Origin: an uncultured Aliivibrio sp. | GTDB taxonomy: Bacteria > Pseudomonadota > Gammaproteobacteria > Enterobacterales > Vibrionaceae | Direction of reading: 5' to 3' | Assembly (NCBI RefSeq): GCF_946479765.1 | Contig: NZ_CAMLHO010000021.1 | Coordinates: forward strand, 1 to 64,000 | Length of the DNA: 64,000 nt | Shown here: piece by piece, positions 17,107-25,939 of the stretch | Position numbering within the stretch: the stretch's first letter is position 1 | Layout: each line of letters opens with the position of its first letter | The notes under the pieces: model-generated | Databases searched by the model: none | What the model was told of the DNA's origin: nothing | Seen by the model: the letters and a program-made list of their open reading frames with translations, nothing else | Program-made: the position numbers and the translations under genes

Positions 17107-17609
17107 TGAATACTGTCCAATTAGAAAAAGCTAAACATGACCGAAATCGCTTTGATTGTGGCATTACCGCACTCAACAATTACTTGAAAGTGATGGCTAG
17201 CCAACAATCTAAGAAAGACAATACGCGTACCTTTGTTCTTGAAGATGAACAATGCCCTAAGCACATTATTGGTTATTACACATTAACCATGACACCCGTT
17301 GATATTCAGAATTTACCATCTAAATTACAAAAGAAACATCACAGTGTCACTTCTGGCGGTCTAATAGCTCGTTTAGCTGTTGACCATAGATACAAAGGCA
17401 AAGGTTTCGGTGAATGGCTTTTAATTGACGCACTTAGAAAACTATTAATAGCAAGTGAAACCGTTGCCTTCCCTGTCGTCATTGTTGATTCAAAAGATGG
17501 CGCTGAATATTTCTATGAAAAATACGGCTTCACTGCCTTCAAAGACACAGATAACAAACTGTTTATTACCATTGCTGATATTAGAGCGAGTATCGGTGAG
17601 TTTGATTAA
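17106..17609 (+). CDS. GNAT acetyltransferase toxin (TacT-like)
   Basis: 167 residues. GNAT fold with the acetyl-CoA loop in RLAVDHRYKGKGFGEWLL (about 97-114) and the C-terminal catalytic-Tyr segment YFYEKYGF. The family's N-terminal FDCGITALNNYLK is also present. TacT-type toxins acetylate the amino group of charged aminoacyl-tRNA and block translation; this role follows from the family. Its stop codon shares the TTAA at 17606-17609 with the stop of convergent mcrC, so there is no room for a terminator between the pair and the defence operon. Confidence 0.88.
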   Translation: MNTVQLEKAKHDRNRFDCGITALNNYLKVMASQQSKKDNTRTFVLEDEQCPKHIIGYYTLTMTPVDIQNLPSKLQKKHHSVTSGGLIARLAVDHRYKGKGFGEWLLIDALRKLLIASETVAFPVVIVDSKDGAEYFYEKYGFTAFKDTDNKLFITIADIRASIGEFD

Positions 17610-18907
17610 AAAGAAACGTCACACTTATCTAAATCTAAATCATACGCGACTGCTTTAACCGTTAACTTTTCACTAAATTTAAATGACTCTAACGAATCAT
17701 TGAACTGAGCATGCTTAGGATAAATTAAATACACTACCCCCTCGCCTTCTAAGTATTTATGACCATAAGCAAACATTTGATACATATCAGATTGGCTTAT
17801 TCCATATTTTTCTTTAGCAGTTCCTTGACTCTCGTATATTCGCTTCCACTTAGTATCAGCAACACAAACCACTTTATTGGTTTGCTTTTCACTAATTACA
17901 ATATCAGGTTTTAGTTTGAACCAACCCTGCTCTTTCTCTGCATTAGGTGGGGTATGAAAAACTAAAGACTGGCTGCTTCCTTGTGTTTTTAACTTCAAAT
18001 GTGATGGTAGATCTTTTTGCAATTTTATCGCTACATATCGCTCAAACAGAGTTTCCATTGGAAATAAAAACGAAATACCTTTATGCGAACCAGACAAAGC
18101 AATTGGAGATTGATAACTCAAAATTAACTCACACCATGGCTTCACACTCCGATAGTGAACTAACGAGCGGTCAACAGACCACTTTCTGAAATCTAAAGAA
18201 TAATTCGATGATAATGAGATCTCATCAAAAACAAATAACAACTCTTTACCTAAACGGTGGTTTTCGTTGCTCTTCGTCCATTTCAGCACTTGCTTCAATG
18301 CTGAATGTATTAACCTATTTTCTGAGCGGTCAGAAGAAAATTGATCATAAGATACGTTAAAACGATTTTGGCAACCGGGACGTTCACGAAGCTGCTTTGA
18401 CGTTTGAAGTTGCCCTTTCAAATACGGTGTTTTTGCTTCTACACGCTTATACTCACTACGAATTCCCCGTTTAACAACATCAGCGACCTCTTTTAAAAAA
18501 TATCCAATCAGAACCTCAAACAATGGCTGTTTTAAGATTTTCAACGAAGATTGTTTAAATTGCTGCATAGACAGTTTGTTTACCGTTGAAAGCATTTTTA
18601 ATAATACTTTCTTCGCAACCTCTGATTCATCTTGGTCTGATATCTTAGGTAGAATCTCAATACGAGTGCCACATGGCGTTTCTAGCACTCCAACATAGTT
18701 AACCACTTGAAGCGCTATCTCTTTGCCGTATTTTTTGACTCTAACTAATTCAACGGATTTGTCATTAGCACTGTGTCCGTTCACTAATAACCATTCAAAT
18801 GCCTTTTTCGTTATTGAATGGCAATCAATGTCTGATTTGTCGCCTCCATTGAGCAACAAACCAAACTCACGCACCTTAACAATAGGATTGGTCTTTTTGC
18901 TTATCAT
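17606..18907 (-). CDS. mcrC: McrC-like nuclease subunit of McrBC
   Basis: 433 residues. N-terminal half of McrC type (ALQVVNYVGVLETPCGTRIEILPKIS at about 70-95), C-terminal PD-(D/E)xK nuclease core with FKLKPDIVIS and VCVADTKWKRI supplying the acidic and Lys residues. With McrB it forms a GTP-driven complex that cuts modified DNA. The start overlaps the mcrB stop by four bases (ATGA). It is the last gene of the nine-gene minus-strand unit. Its tail meets the GNAT toxin gene with overlapping stops. Confidence 0.9.
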   Translation of the reverse strand: MISKKTNPIVKVREFGLLLNGGDKSDIDCHSITKKAFEWLLVNGHSANDKSVELVRVKKYGKEIALQVVNYVGVLETPCGTRIEILPKISDQDESEVAKKVLLKMLSTVNKLSMQQFKQSSLKILKQPLFEVLIGYFLKEVADVVKRGIRSEYKRVEAKTPYLKGQLQTSKQLRERPGCQNRFNVSYDQFSSDRSENRLIHSALKQVLKWTKSNENHRLGKELLFVFDEISLSSNYSLDFRKWSVDRSLVHYRSVKPWCELILSYQSPIALSGSHKGISFLFPMETLFERYVAIKLQKDLPSHLKLKTQGSSQSLVFHTPPNAEKEQGWFKLKPDIVISEKQTNKVVCVADTKWKRIYESQGTAKEKYGISQSDMYQMFAYGHKYLEGEGVVYLIYPKHAQFNDSLESFKFSEKLTVKAVAYDLDLDKCDVSF

Positions 18908-21096
18908 CGAGTATAAACACCGATATACGCTTGAGGATTTTTAAATGCTTCCTGATTACGGCAATAAGGCGGTATTCCTTGCACTTCCCAATCCGCCCCC
19001 ATTAACTCTGCAATATCATTACTACCAAATTGCTCGACAATAAAACGTAGCTCATGATTATCTTTTAAATGATCGCCAAGTACCTGACCTACACGCTCCC
19101 AATCTTCAAAGAAGTACTCTTCTAATAACGGTAAGATCTGCAACTCAAAGATCTCTGCTAATAATTGTAGGCTTGGATTATCACGTAACGATAAGAAGAA
19201 GCTATGACCAATGGTATGATCTCGGTCATACAATAATTCAATACGTTGATTCATGGTTTTAACAAGCTTAGCAACGTTAATGCCTTCGATATCAAGAATA
19301 TCTTTAAGTAGCTCGTAATTTGTCATCATTTCAACAAATTCAAAGCGACGACGAAGTGCAATATCAAGCTGTGCCAGTGATTTATCTGCGGTATTCATCG
19401 TACCTATGATGTGCAAGTTTGATGGTACTGAAAACGTTTCCTTTGAATATGGTAGCTTCACAGACAAAGATTCCGTGCCACCGCTACGCTTACTTGGTTC
19501 AATCAATGTAATTAGCTCACCAAAGATATTAGAGATATTACCTCGGTTTATTTCATCGATAATAAGTACAAATGGTTTCGCATTCTGATTCTTTATATTC
19601 GTTTGTTCTGTGTATTCTTTTAATCCACACTGCTTTTTCAAGTAAAGCAAAAAACCTTCAACATAAGAAGAGTTATAAATACCTTGCTTAGAACCTGTTA
19701 AATAGAGTTTTCTTACATTCGCAATAGAAGCTACATATTTAGGATCAGCATTCTCTGTTGAGTCAGGGAACACTTTAAATGTCCCTCCACCAGAATACTC
19801 TATCTCAAACCGTTTACCTCTAATGGTTGTTAAAACTAAACGTTCCTCTGATTCTTCAGAGCTTTCTTGAAGTTTTAACAAAGAAGTTTCAAATTCATCA
19901 ACAGAGACTACTGTATTCGAGCTTGATCCTGCTCTTTCACAAATAGCTTTAAATACTCCAGGCTCAACACTGTAGTTTAACGCACCGTTTTCACTATCAG
20001 CCTTTAAACCCTCAACAAAATCTTCATAGCTGAAGCTCTGGTGGAAAGTCACAAATCCAATACGATTATTATTCAGGAGTTCGTCAAAGCGAGCTTTTAG
20101 TTTTTCACGGTCGTCTTTATTTTCAAGGTAAAAACCAGGCGCTACAATCTGCAATGCTTTATTGATCGTAGTGTATGTTTTGCCCGTACCTGGAGGACCA
20201 TATAAGATTGTATTAAGCGTTTGGTTTACGTCATTAGTCTTCACGTCATACTCCTGTCCAGGTTCTTTTATGTCACCAGTTAAAGCAGCTTTAGGCTGTT
20301 TCCATTTTGAGCGTAATGGCTCGACATAGTAATCAAGTTCTTGAGTACCGTACTCAGCTTCAAATGATTGCCTTAGCGCCAACAGTTTAGCGTCAGCTTC
20401 CTTAGTATCCATTCGGTTATATTGAGCACTCGTGATATCTGATAAAGTCGTTAAAATAGACTTTCTATCCGTGCTACCGAAGATGCGCTCATGGGCATCT
20501 GGAAACAACAGGTACAAAAACATATGACGAAACTGTCTCGAACCATTTTCTGGAATTGATTCCAGCCATCGAGGCAACCGTTCAACATCACTCAAAAGCT
20601 CTTTTCTCTCCAGTTCAGAGAGCTTTAGCAAAGCTTCAACCAAGCGGATAACATAAACAAGTTCACGCCAGCGAAGTGTATTGTATGCGGTGCCAGCACT
20701 ACCAATTCCAGTTAAAGCGCTGTCAGAGAGGTATCTTTGTCTCGATTCTGTAGTAACCTCATATCCACTCCACGAAAATACGCGTTCAATGCTTTTGCGC
20801 TTAGATTCAGGACCAGTATTACTTGGGCAAAGAAACATCAACCACAGCATTTCAGACGCAAGTACTTTCGCTTCTGGAGAAGCGCCTGCCAGTTGAGTTT
20901 CTAACTTTTCAAAAAAGTCACCATCGCCTTCATCTAAGTTTTCAACAAAATAATCAATGAGCTCTTGGCACATTAGTGAATTCCACACGGCGAGCTCAGA
21001 GAACAGAGAGCGACCTTGAATTAAACAACGCTCTTTGAACTCCGACATGTTGGTAAGTAAATGAGCAGAATTCTTGTCGCCACAATATATTGCCAA
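18904..21096 (-). CDS. mcrB: McrB-like AAA+ GTPase
   Basis: 730 residues from a TTG start with AGGA seven bases upstream. Residues 1 to about 290 are a helical N-terminal region that I cannot assign to a known DNA-reader domain (DSA, EVE, YTH). The AAA_5-type motor follows: GPPGTGKT at about 300, FVLIIDEINRGNISNIFGELITLIE and IIGTMNTADKSLAQLDIALRRRF; MNTADKS is the McrB signature. An insertion of about 130 residues separates GVFKAICERA from the DEINRGN Walker B segment. Modified-DNA recognition should lie in the N-terminus. It is preceded by the HNH gene at 14 bases and coupled to mcrC. Confidence 0.88.
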   Translation of the reverse strand: MAIYCGDKNSAHLLTNMSEFKERCLIQGRSLFSELAVWNSLMCQELIDYFVENLDEGDGDFFEKLETQLAGASPEAKVLASEMLWLMFLCPSNTGPESKRKSIERVFSWSGYEVTTESRQRYLSDSALTGIGSAGTAYNTLRWRELVYVIRLVEALLKLSELERKELLSDVERLPRWLESIPENGSRQFRHMFLYLLFPDAHERIFGSTDRKSILTTLSDITSAQYNRMDTKEADAKLLALRQSFEAEYGTQELDYYVEPLRSKWKQPKAALTGDIKEPGQEYDVKTNDVNQTLNTILYGPPGTGKTYTTINKALQIVAPGFYLENKDDREKLKARFDELLNNNRIGFVTFHQSFSYEDFVEGLKADSENGALNYSVEPGVFKAICERAGSSSNTVVSVDEFETSLLKLQESSEESEERLVLTTIRGKRFEIEYSGGGTFKVFPDSTENADPKYVASIANVRKLYLTGSKQGIYNSSYVEGFLLYLKKQCGLKEYTEQTNIKNQNAKPFVLIIDEINRGNISNIFGELITLIEPSKRSGGTESLSVKLPYSKETFSVPSNLHIIGTMNTADKSLAQLDIALRRRFEFVEMMTNYELLKDILDIEGINVAKLVKTMNQRIELLYDRDHTIGHSFFLSLRDNPSLQLLAEIFELQILPLLEEYFFEDWERVGQVLGDHLKDNHELRFIVEQFGSNDIAELMGADWEVQGIPPYCRNQEAFKNPQAYIGVYTR

Positions 21097-21110
21097 TTTG
21101 TATTCCTTAC

Positions 21111-22241
21111 TTATAACGCGTTACGTCTGGGTTCATAGATATCTTTAATAGCAAGAAGCAGATCTTCGACAACTTCATCATCTGAACCAGCCAGGTGTGA
21201 AAAACTTAAAGACTTGTAATAAACCTCTTTCCTAGTTGTCTTAATGAGCTCAAGTCTCTCGGCTTCTCGTTGTAGTTTACCTTTAGCCATATCAACTCGC
21301 TCCACATCAGCTAACAATGGAGCTAACCACTCCTCGGTAAATGACTCATCCATCAAGTGATTCACACGCCCTAAAACACCAAAAACTCGGTCCCACGTTT
21401 TTCCTTTCTCTTCAAGAGCGCAGCCTGTCTCTAAAATTGCCACACGCATCTTATAGAAATCCCCTCTTTTCTTCTCATATGAAGCCTGGAGGCGCACTTG
21501 CTCTTGAGAATAAGGGATGAAGGATAGAGTGCGATCACCCTCTTCACTAAGCGCGTCCTTTTCTTCTTTAAAATCTTCGTTGCATGTATCACAACAAGGG
21601 ACAAGATTATTGAAATCTACCGCTAAGAACGGATAATGGGCTTTGGGCAAATAATGGTCATATGAAGCACGTCTCTGCTTTTCTTCTGGAAGATCCGCGC
21701 CATCTTCAGGTTCGATTAGTACTTCCGCCGTCATAGGTGACAAGCCACAAAACGAACATATTGGAGTATTTAGCCTCTTAAACTCTTGGTAGTGTTCATG
21801 CATGTCTGAGAATTCAACCTCACCAAACTTTTCATCCAATGCATTGCTAAAACACTGCAAACCTAACGTAGTTGAATACAAATAGCCCCCTAGTTTTTTA
21901 CATGCACTCCACAAATCTTTGTGTTCTGTTGTACTCGGGGTTTTAACGTTAGGCTTCAATAGCACGATTTGAACATCAGAATAGATCGGTAGAATTCCTA
22001 TCTGTTGGTCGTATATTTGTCGAAAAGACTCTTTATGCTCAACAGATAACCGATTATATTCCCGATAAACGCAGTTGAAGTATTCATTTGTTTTCGCACT
22101 TGCATCAAGAACTGTTCGGAACTCTGCTGGAAAACAATCCTCAACCTCTTCTTCTTGGAACATCAACCGATAGAAGTTTTTGTGAACTTCATCAAGCCAA
22201 TACAAACTTGATTGAGGTAGCTTGACTACAGGCCAGAGCAT
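21111..22241 (-). CDS. HNH endonuclease, PtuB (Septu)-like
   Basis: 376 residues. The core HNH zinc-type nuclease is at about 155-210: CSFCGLSP, then YDHYLPKAHYPFLAVDFNNLVPCCDTCN with the catalytic His in DHYLPK and Cys pairs CxxC/CxxC. The DHYLPK...NLVPxCxxCN pattern is that of PtuB, the nuclease of Septu systems. The flanks are helical and unassigned. Its ATG overlaps by one base the stop of the ATPase extension (TAATG), so the two are a unit. It is predicted to cleave nucleic acid when released or directed by the ATPase during phage infection. It could also be the HNH partner of a 'restriction-associated' ATPase family. Confidence 0.75.
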   Translation of the reverse strand: MLWPVVKLPQSSLYWLDEVHKNFYRLMFQEEEVEDCFPAEFRTVLDASAKTNEYFNCVYREYNRLSVEHKESFRQIYDQQIGILPIYSDVQIVLLKPNVKTPSTTEHKDLWSACKKLGGYLYSTTLGLQCFSNALDEKFGEVEFSDMHEHYQEFKRLNTPICSFCGLSPMTAEVLIEPEDGADLPEEKQRRASYDHYLPKAHYPFLAVDFNNLVPCCDTCNEDFKEEKDALSEEGDRTLSFIPYSQEQVRLQASYEKKRGDFYKMRVAILETGCALEEKGKTWDRVFGVLGRVNHLMDESFTEEWLAPLLADVERVDMAKGKLQREAERLELIKTTRKEVYYKSLSFSHLAGSDDEVVEDLLLAIKDIYEPRRNAL

Positions 22242-24039
22242 TATTCTTCATCTCCCAGCTCATCCAACTCTCGTCGAATTTTGTTTCGTCTGTAATTTAA
22301 TTCGAATGATTGGCCAAATTTCTCTAGTTGTTCAAGAGCTGCTGCACTAGTAAGGTCACCATTGTCATATTTCGATAGCACTTCTCGTATTTCATCTAAT
22401 GGTCGTTTTGAAATAAGAACATCTAACCCAAAAAAAGACGTAAGTAATGAGTCAAGGATGAGCCATAAGTCTCTTTGTCACCAACAGATTGAATTGCTAC
22501 AAATCCATCTTGATCATTCATGAAGTGCAGAACTCGCTTAGACTTACAGGCAGATAAAACAAAAGGGGAATGTGTAGAAATAATCAATTCTAATTTAGAT
22601 AAATCAACATAATCGTTGATGATATTAATAAACTCGATACGCCATTCAGGATTGAAATGACTCTCTGGCTCATCAAGAATAAATAATGTCTGTTGATGAT
22701 CAAATAGAATCAAACTCCCTAAGATCTGAATAAGTTGATGTTCCCCATCACTAATTCTGTCATAGGTGGTAATAACATGAGGATCTTTAAGCATGACTTC
22801 CACATTCATGATCCGCATTGGCATCAAACCGCCAGATACATTAGGTACGTTTCGTTCATACTTACTGCTTCTTAACGCACGTTTTTCATCATAACTCCAC
22901 CTTTTAGCAGTTAAATGATGAAGTGTTAGCAAATGATGTAAAAATACAGTTTCATCAAGGTATAATCGTTCCATCGCTTTCAAGAACTTTCGACCTAATT
23001 TAAAGTGTAACTTTGGCGAAAAACTTATATCTTCGTCGATAAGTGGAACTGGTAACCCTAACGATTCACAACTTAACTCTGTAAGCCTTCTGACAATATT
23101 TCCTACAGTTTCAAACTCTTTATATTCAGTAAGTCGTAAATCAATTTCGAAGCTACGCACACCATTAATATTAACGTTATCAGAAACGAATCTACGAAAA
23201 TTTTGAGACTTACTTTTATTTACACCACGACAAACCATTAAGTAGACAAAAAATACATCGTTTAAGGAATGGTCTACAAATAAACCAATAGGCAAACTTG
23301 ACTCCATTGCCTCAAGTGGTTCCTCTGGAAAATTAAGGTATGTCTCAAGGTTATCTTGATAGGCTCGAGGAATACTAAATATCCCTTTATTCTTTTTGTA
23401 AACACCGCTTACATATTTTGACAATCCTTCCCAAACCGCATCATTTTCAGCATCCTGCTCTTCCATTACTTCATCATACCTAGGCTTATATTCTCGATAG
23501 AAGACTCCTTGTTTTCGGATCACATCAAAATATTGGAGTTGAGTTTTAGCAAAGACCGAACTTAACCCTTGGTTATTACCGGATGAATAAGCGAGAACAT
23601 TATCTGGAAGAAATTTATCATATTCATTATCAATAGTTGTTGTCACCGCTATTGCCTGAAAGCGATTTTCCTGTACATTGCCAAATGAAAGAAAATCTAT
23701 GTACTCAAGACCTGGATAAGAATACATTTTCACTTCTGAACTGGTGCTTTTGATTTTGATGAAAAAATCGTGTCCATCTACAATAGTTTGATAATCAATT
23801 TCAAAATCATAAGTAAGGTCTTCAGCACAGTCATACTGTGGATTGAAATACCTATCCGCATAGCCAAAGATATCAGCAATTAGTTCTATGAAGTTTGATT
23901 TACCGGAACCATTTAGGCCAACTAAGCATATAGGCGAATAGCCATCGCTATTTGGTTTAAAGGTGTAAATGAAAGGTTGTTGTTCTGTACCTACTATCGA
24001 TTTGTATCTACCAACTAACTTAAGCCTATTTAATCTCAT
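22241..24039 (-). CDS. PtuA-like AAA ATPase, interrupted by a -1 frameshift at a T7 tract
   Basis: The zero frame gives 538 residues and ends at TAG 22423-22425. An SMC/OLD-type ATPase: Walker A GLNGSGKSN (about 42-50), signature-like RISDGEHQLIQILGSL, Walker B LFILDEPESHFNPEW, and the H-loop ISTHSPFVLSA. This order matches PtuA of Septu and restriction-associated AAA ATPases. Just before the stop the coding strand reads C-T7-GGG. A -1 shift on T-TTT-TTG continues for about 61 codons (ISKRPLDEIREVL...FGQSFELNYRRNKIRRELDELG) and stops at 22243-22241, one base into the HNH ATG. The extension looks like the usual C-terminal helices of these ATPases. It may be programmed frameshifting, a tract mutation or a sequencing error. 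Confidence 0.75.
22429..22435 (-). other. Slippery heptamer T-TTT-TTG (candidate -1 frameshift site)
   Basis: In the zero frame the codons are CTT TTT TTG, the X-XXY-YYZ pattern that favours tandem -1 slippage. I see no clear downstream pseudoknot and no upstream Shine-Dalgarno stimulator, so efficiency is uncertain. Confidence 0.5.
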
Positions 24040-24070
24040 CTTTAATTCTTATTTGTAATTATGAAAATGT

Positions 24071-24766
24071 CTATTCGATTGGCCTACCCAACATACGCCC
24101 TAGTACTTCTTTCATCGACTCTTGGAAATCGGTCATTGATTTCATATCGGTAATTTGAGCCAGATCGATTTCGCCATCATCGACAAGCTCATTGAGTTTT
24201 ACTCGGGTTGCGGGTTCACCTAAATGCGTTTCCAACTCACCTTTTAAAGAGTTTGGGGAATCGTCATTGCCCGAACGTCCTTCAAATGCCGTGCAGTTTT
24301 GATAACCGTTTTTTAACGCACATAAAAGCCACGCTTCTGATTTAGGCTGAGCAACAAAAGGAACACCATTATCAAAACCTTGAGCTTCAAAACCATGTTC
24401 CATTGAAAGACGTTTGATATTGTAATCAGGCCATTTATTGCTGTCTGAATCATGGAATAAAACCGCTAGACTTGGCTGAATATCCGCGTTCTGTGCCACA
24501 TGAGCTAGAGCACGTGCTGCACTGTAAAACTCACGAGTTTCGTGTTGAGTTTTCTTGCCACGTCTTGATAAAGGCTTGATGATTTGTCTATCGCGTGAGA
24601 TTTCGGTAATTCGTGTTTCATGCACCACTTCGAGCATTTCTGCTTCTAGCAATGAAAAACCAGAATGTGGCTCAATAAACTTATCAATTAGTTTACTAAG
24701 CGGCCCAATCGCTTCATTACTTTTACCGATATCGGTTTCGCCTTCACCACTGACAACTAAATACAT
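24071..24766 (-). CDS. DUF4276-family TOPRIM-like protein
   Basis: 231 residues. The N-terminus YLVVSGEGETD (conserved Glu) and the later LFHDSDSN (DxD) resemble the acidic sites of TOPRIM-like DUF4276 proteins, and VAQPKSEAWLLCALKN is a family block. DUF4276 proteins are commonly encoded next to AAA ATPases, as here, where the ATPase gene lies 14 bases upstream. The pair recalls OLD/Gabija logic, with ATPase and TOPRIM nuclease on separate chains. Nuclease activity is inferred, not shown. Confidence 0.72.
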   Translation of the reverse strand: MYLVVSGEGETDIGKSNEAIGPLSKLIDKFIEPHSGFSLLEAEMLEVVHETRITEISRDRQIIKPLSRRGKKTQHETREFYSAARALAHVAQNADIQPSLAVLFHDSDSNKWPDYNIKRLSMEHGFEAQGFDNGVPFVAQPKSEAWLLCALKNGYQNCTAFEGRSGNDDSPNSLKGELETHLGEPATRVKLNELVDDGEIDLAQITDMKSMTDFQESMKEVLGRMLGRPIE

Positions 24767-24780
24767 GCTTAATGCCCTCT

Positions 24781-25938
24781 TTAGCTATCAATTAATGTTA
24801 ATGTGGCGATTTCAGATGCCAGATTCTCAAGCATAGTATCTTCATAAGCTTCACCTGGGCCCATGAATTTCAACTTACGTTGCATCGATGGAATATCAAA
24901 TAAGCGAATTGCTTGAGTTGCACCTGTTTTATTCTTATATAAATAAACAACGCCAGTTTTAGCCACTTCATCTTCCATGTAGTTAAGGATCATTGGGCTA
25001 TGGGTGGTAACAATGACTTGGGTGTTTGCTTCAACTAGGCTATCCACTAGCTTTTCAATAAGCTCAGGGTTAACACCGTTTTCTATCTCATCAAGCAATA
25101 ACGCACTTTGCTTTTTAGTCAGTTGAGCAAAAATAGCCATAAAGCGAAGTAAGCCATCGTTAATGTGCCTTGCTTCGGTTTTAATGGTTTTCTCACCAAA
25201 TTGTTCTTCTATCTCAAGCCTTACTGTACCTGCTGATTTTTGAACAGTGGCATCAACCTTAACCAAGTTTGGATATAAGCCTTTAAGCGTTGCAACTAAG
25301 ACCGATTTTTCGTCTTTGTCCATGTTGCTAATAAAGCTTGATAGCATCTTGCCACCCGCACCCAATGTTTTACCACTGATGTGTTGGTCACGAAGCATAT
25401 CGGGTGAAAGCATGTCTAATGCATTTAGCTCTTTGAAGAAGTTTTTAAACTCTTCTAATTCAAACGGTAGCTGATTTTTTCTTAGTTGAGACAGAATCGA
25501 ACCTTGATAATCAAAGGTAATAGGCGCTTGAAGACCTTCTGTTGGCAGCGAGAACTTACCATCCGCAACATTAAGCAGCGTTTTCCCACCCCATGTGATT
25601 TTCTCAGTCGTACAGTACAAGTCCTTACGGTTGAAACTGCCTTCCCAAGTAACAGGCTTGCCTGCGAAATCAAGATCTACTGTAAAAGTAATATTGGATT
25701 GCTTGGTAAGCGTTGAATTAAGATCTCTTGCACTCCACTGACGGCTTTCCAACCACTCATCAATATCTCCACTCACTTGCTGAGAGAGAAAATCAATAAA
25801 CTGCAATACCGTCGATTTACCTGAACCATTTAGGCCAACCAAGCAATTAAACTTGCTGAACGGCAGTGAGAAACCCACCAAGGACTTAAAGTTGTTGGCT
25901 TTGATATTGACTAGTGAGAGTGATTGATTCATATCCAT
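24781..25938 (-). CDS. AAA ATPase (AAA_21 / SMC-like) paired with DUF4276
   Basis: About 385 residues from the ATG at 25938, which comes one base after the hsdS stop with AAAGGG upstream. Walker A VGLNGSGKST at about 30-39, arginine/signature region EARHINDGLLRFMAIFAQL, Walker B ALLLDEIENGVNPE, and H-loop IVTTHSPMILNY. It is an overcoming-lysogenization-defect-like ABC ATPase, probably sensing DNA or phage and controlling the DUF4276 partner. It is inserted directly behind hsdS and looks translated from the same message. Confidence 0.82.
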   Translation of the reverse strand: MDMNQSLSLVNIKANNFKSLVGFSLPFSKFNCLVGLNGSGKSTVLQFIDFLSQQVSGDIDEWLESRQWSARDLNSTLTKQSNITFTVDLDFAGKPVTWEGSFNRKDLYCTTEKITWGGKTLLNVADGKFSLPTEGLQAPITFDYQGSILSQLRKNQLPFELEEFKNFFKELNALDMLSPDMLRDQHISGKTLGAGGKMLSSFISNMDKDEKSVLVATLKGLYPNLVKVDATVQKSAGTVRLEIEEQFGEKTIKTEARHINDGLLRFMAIFAQLTKKQSALLLDEIENGVNPELIEKLVDSLVEANTQVIVTTHSPMILNYMEDEVAKTGVVYLYKNKTGATQAIRLFDIPSMQRKLKFMGPGEAYEDTMLENLASEIATLTLIDS

Positions 25939-25939
25939 A

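Noticed and set aside
21111-24039. Retron-associated PtuAB (retron-Eco7 type)
   Set aside because: No reverse transcriptase gene or msr/msd-like region is next to the pair.
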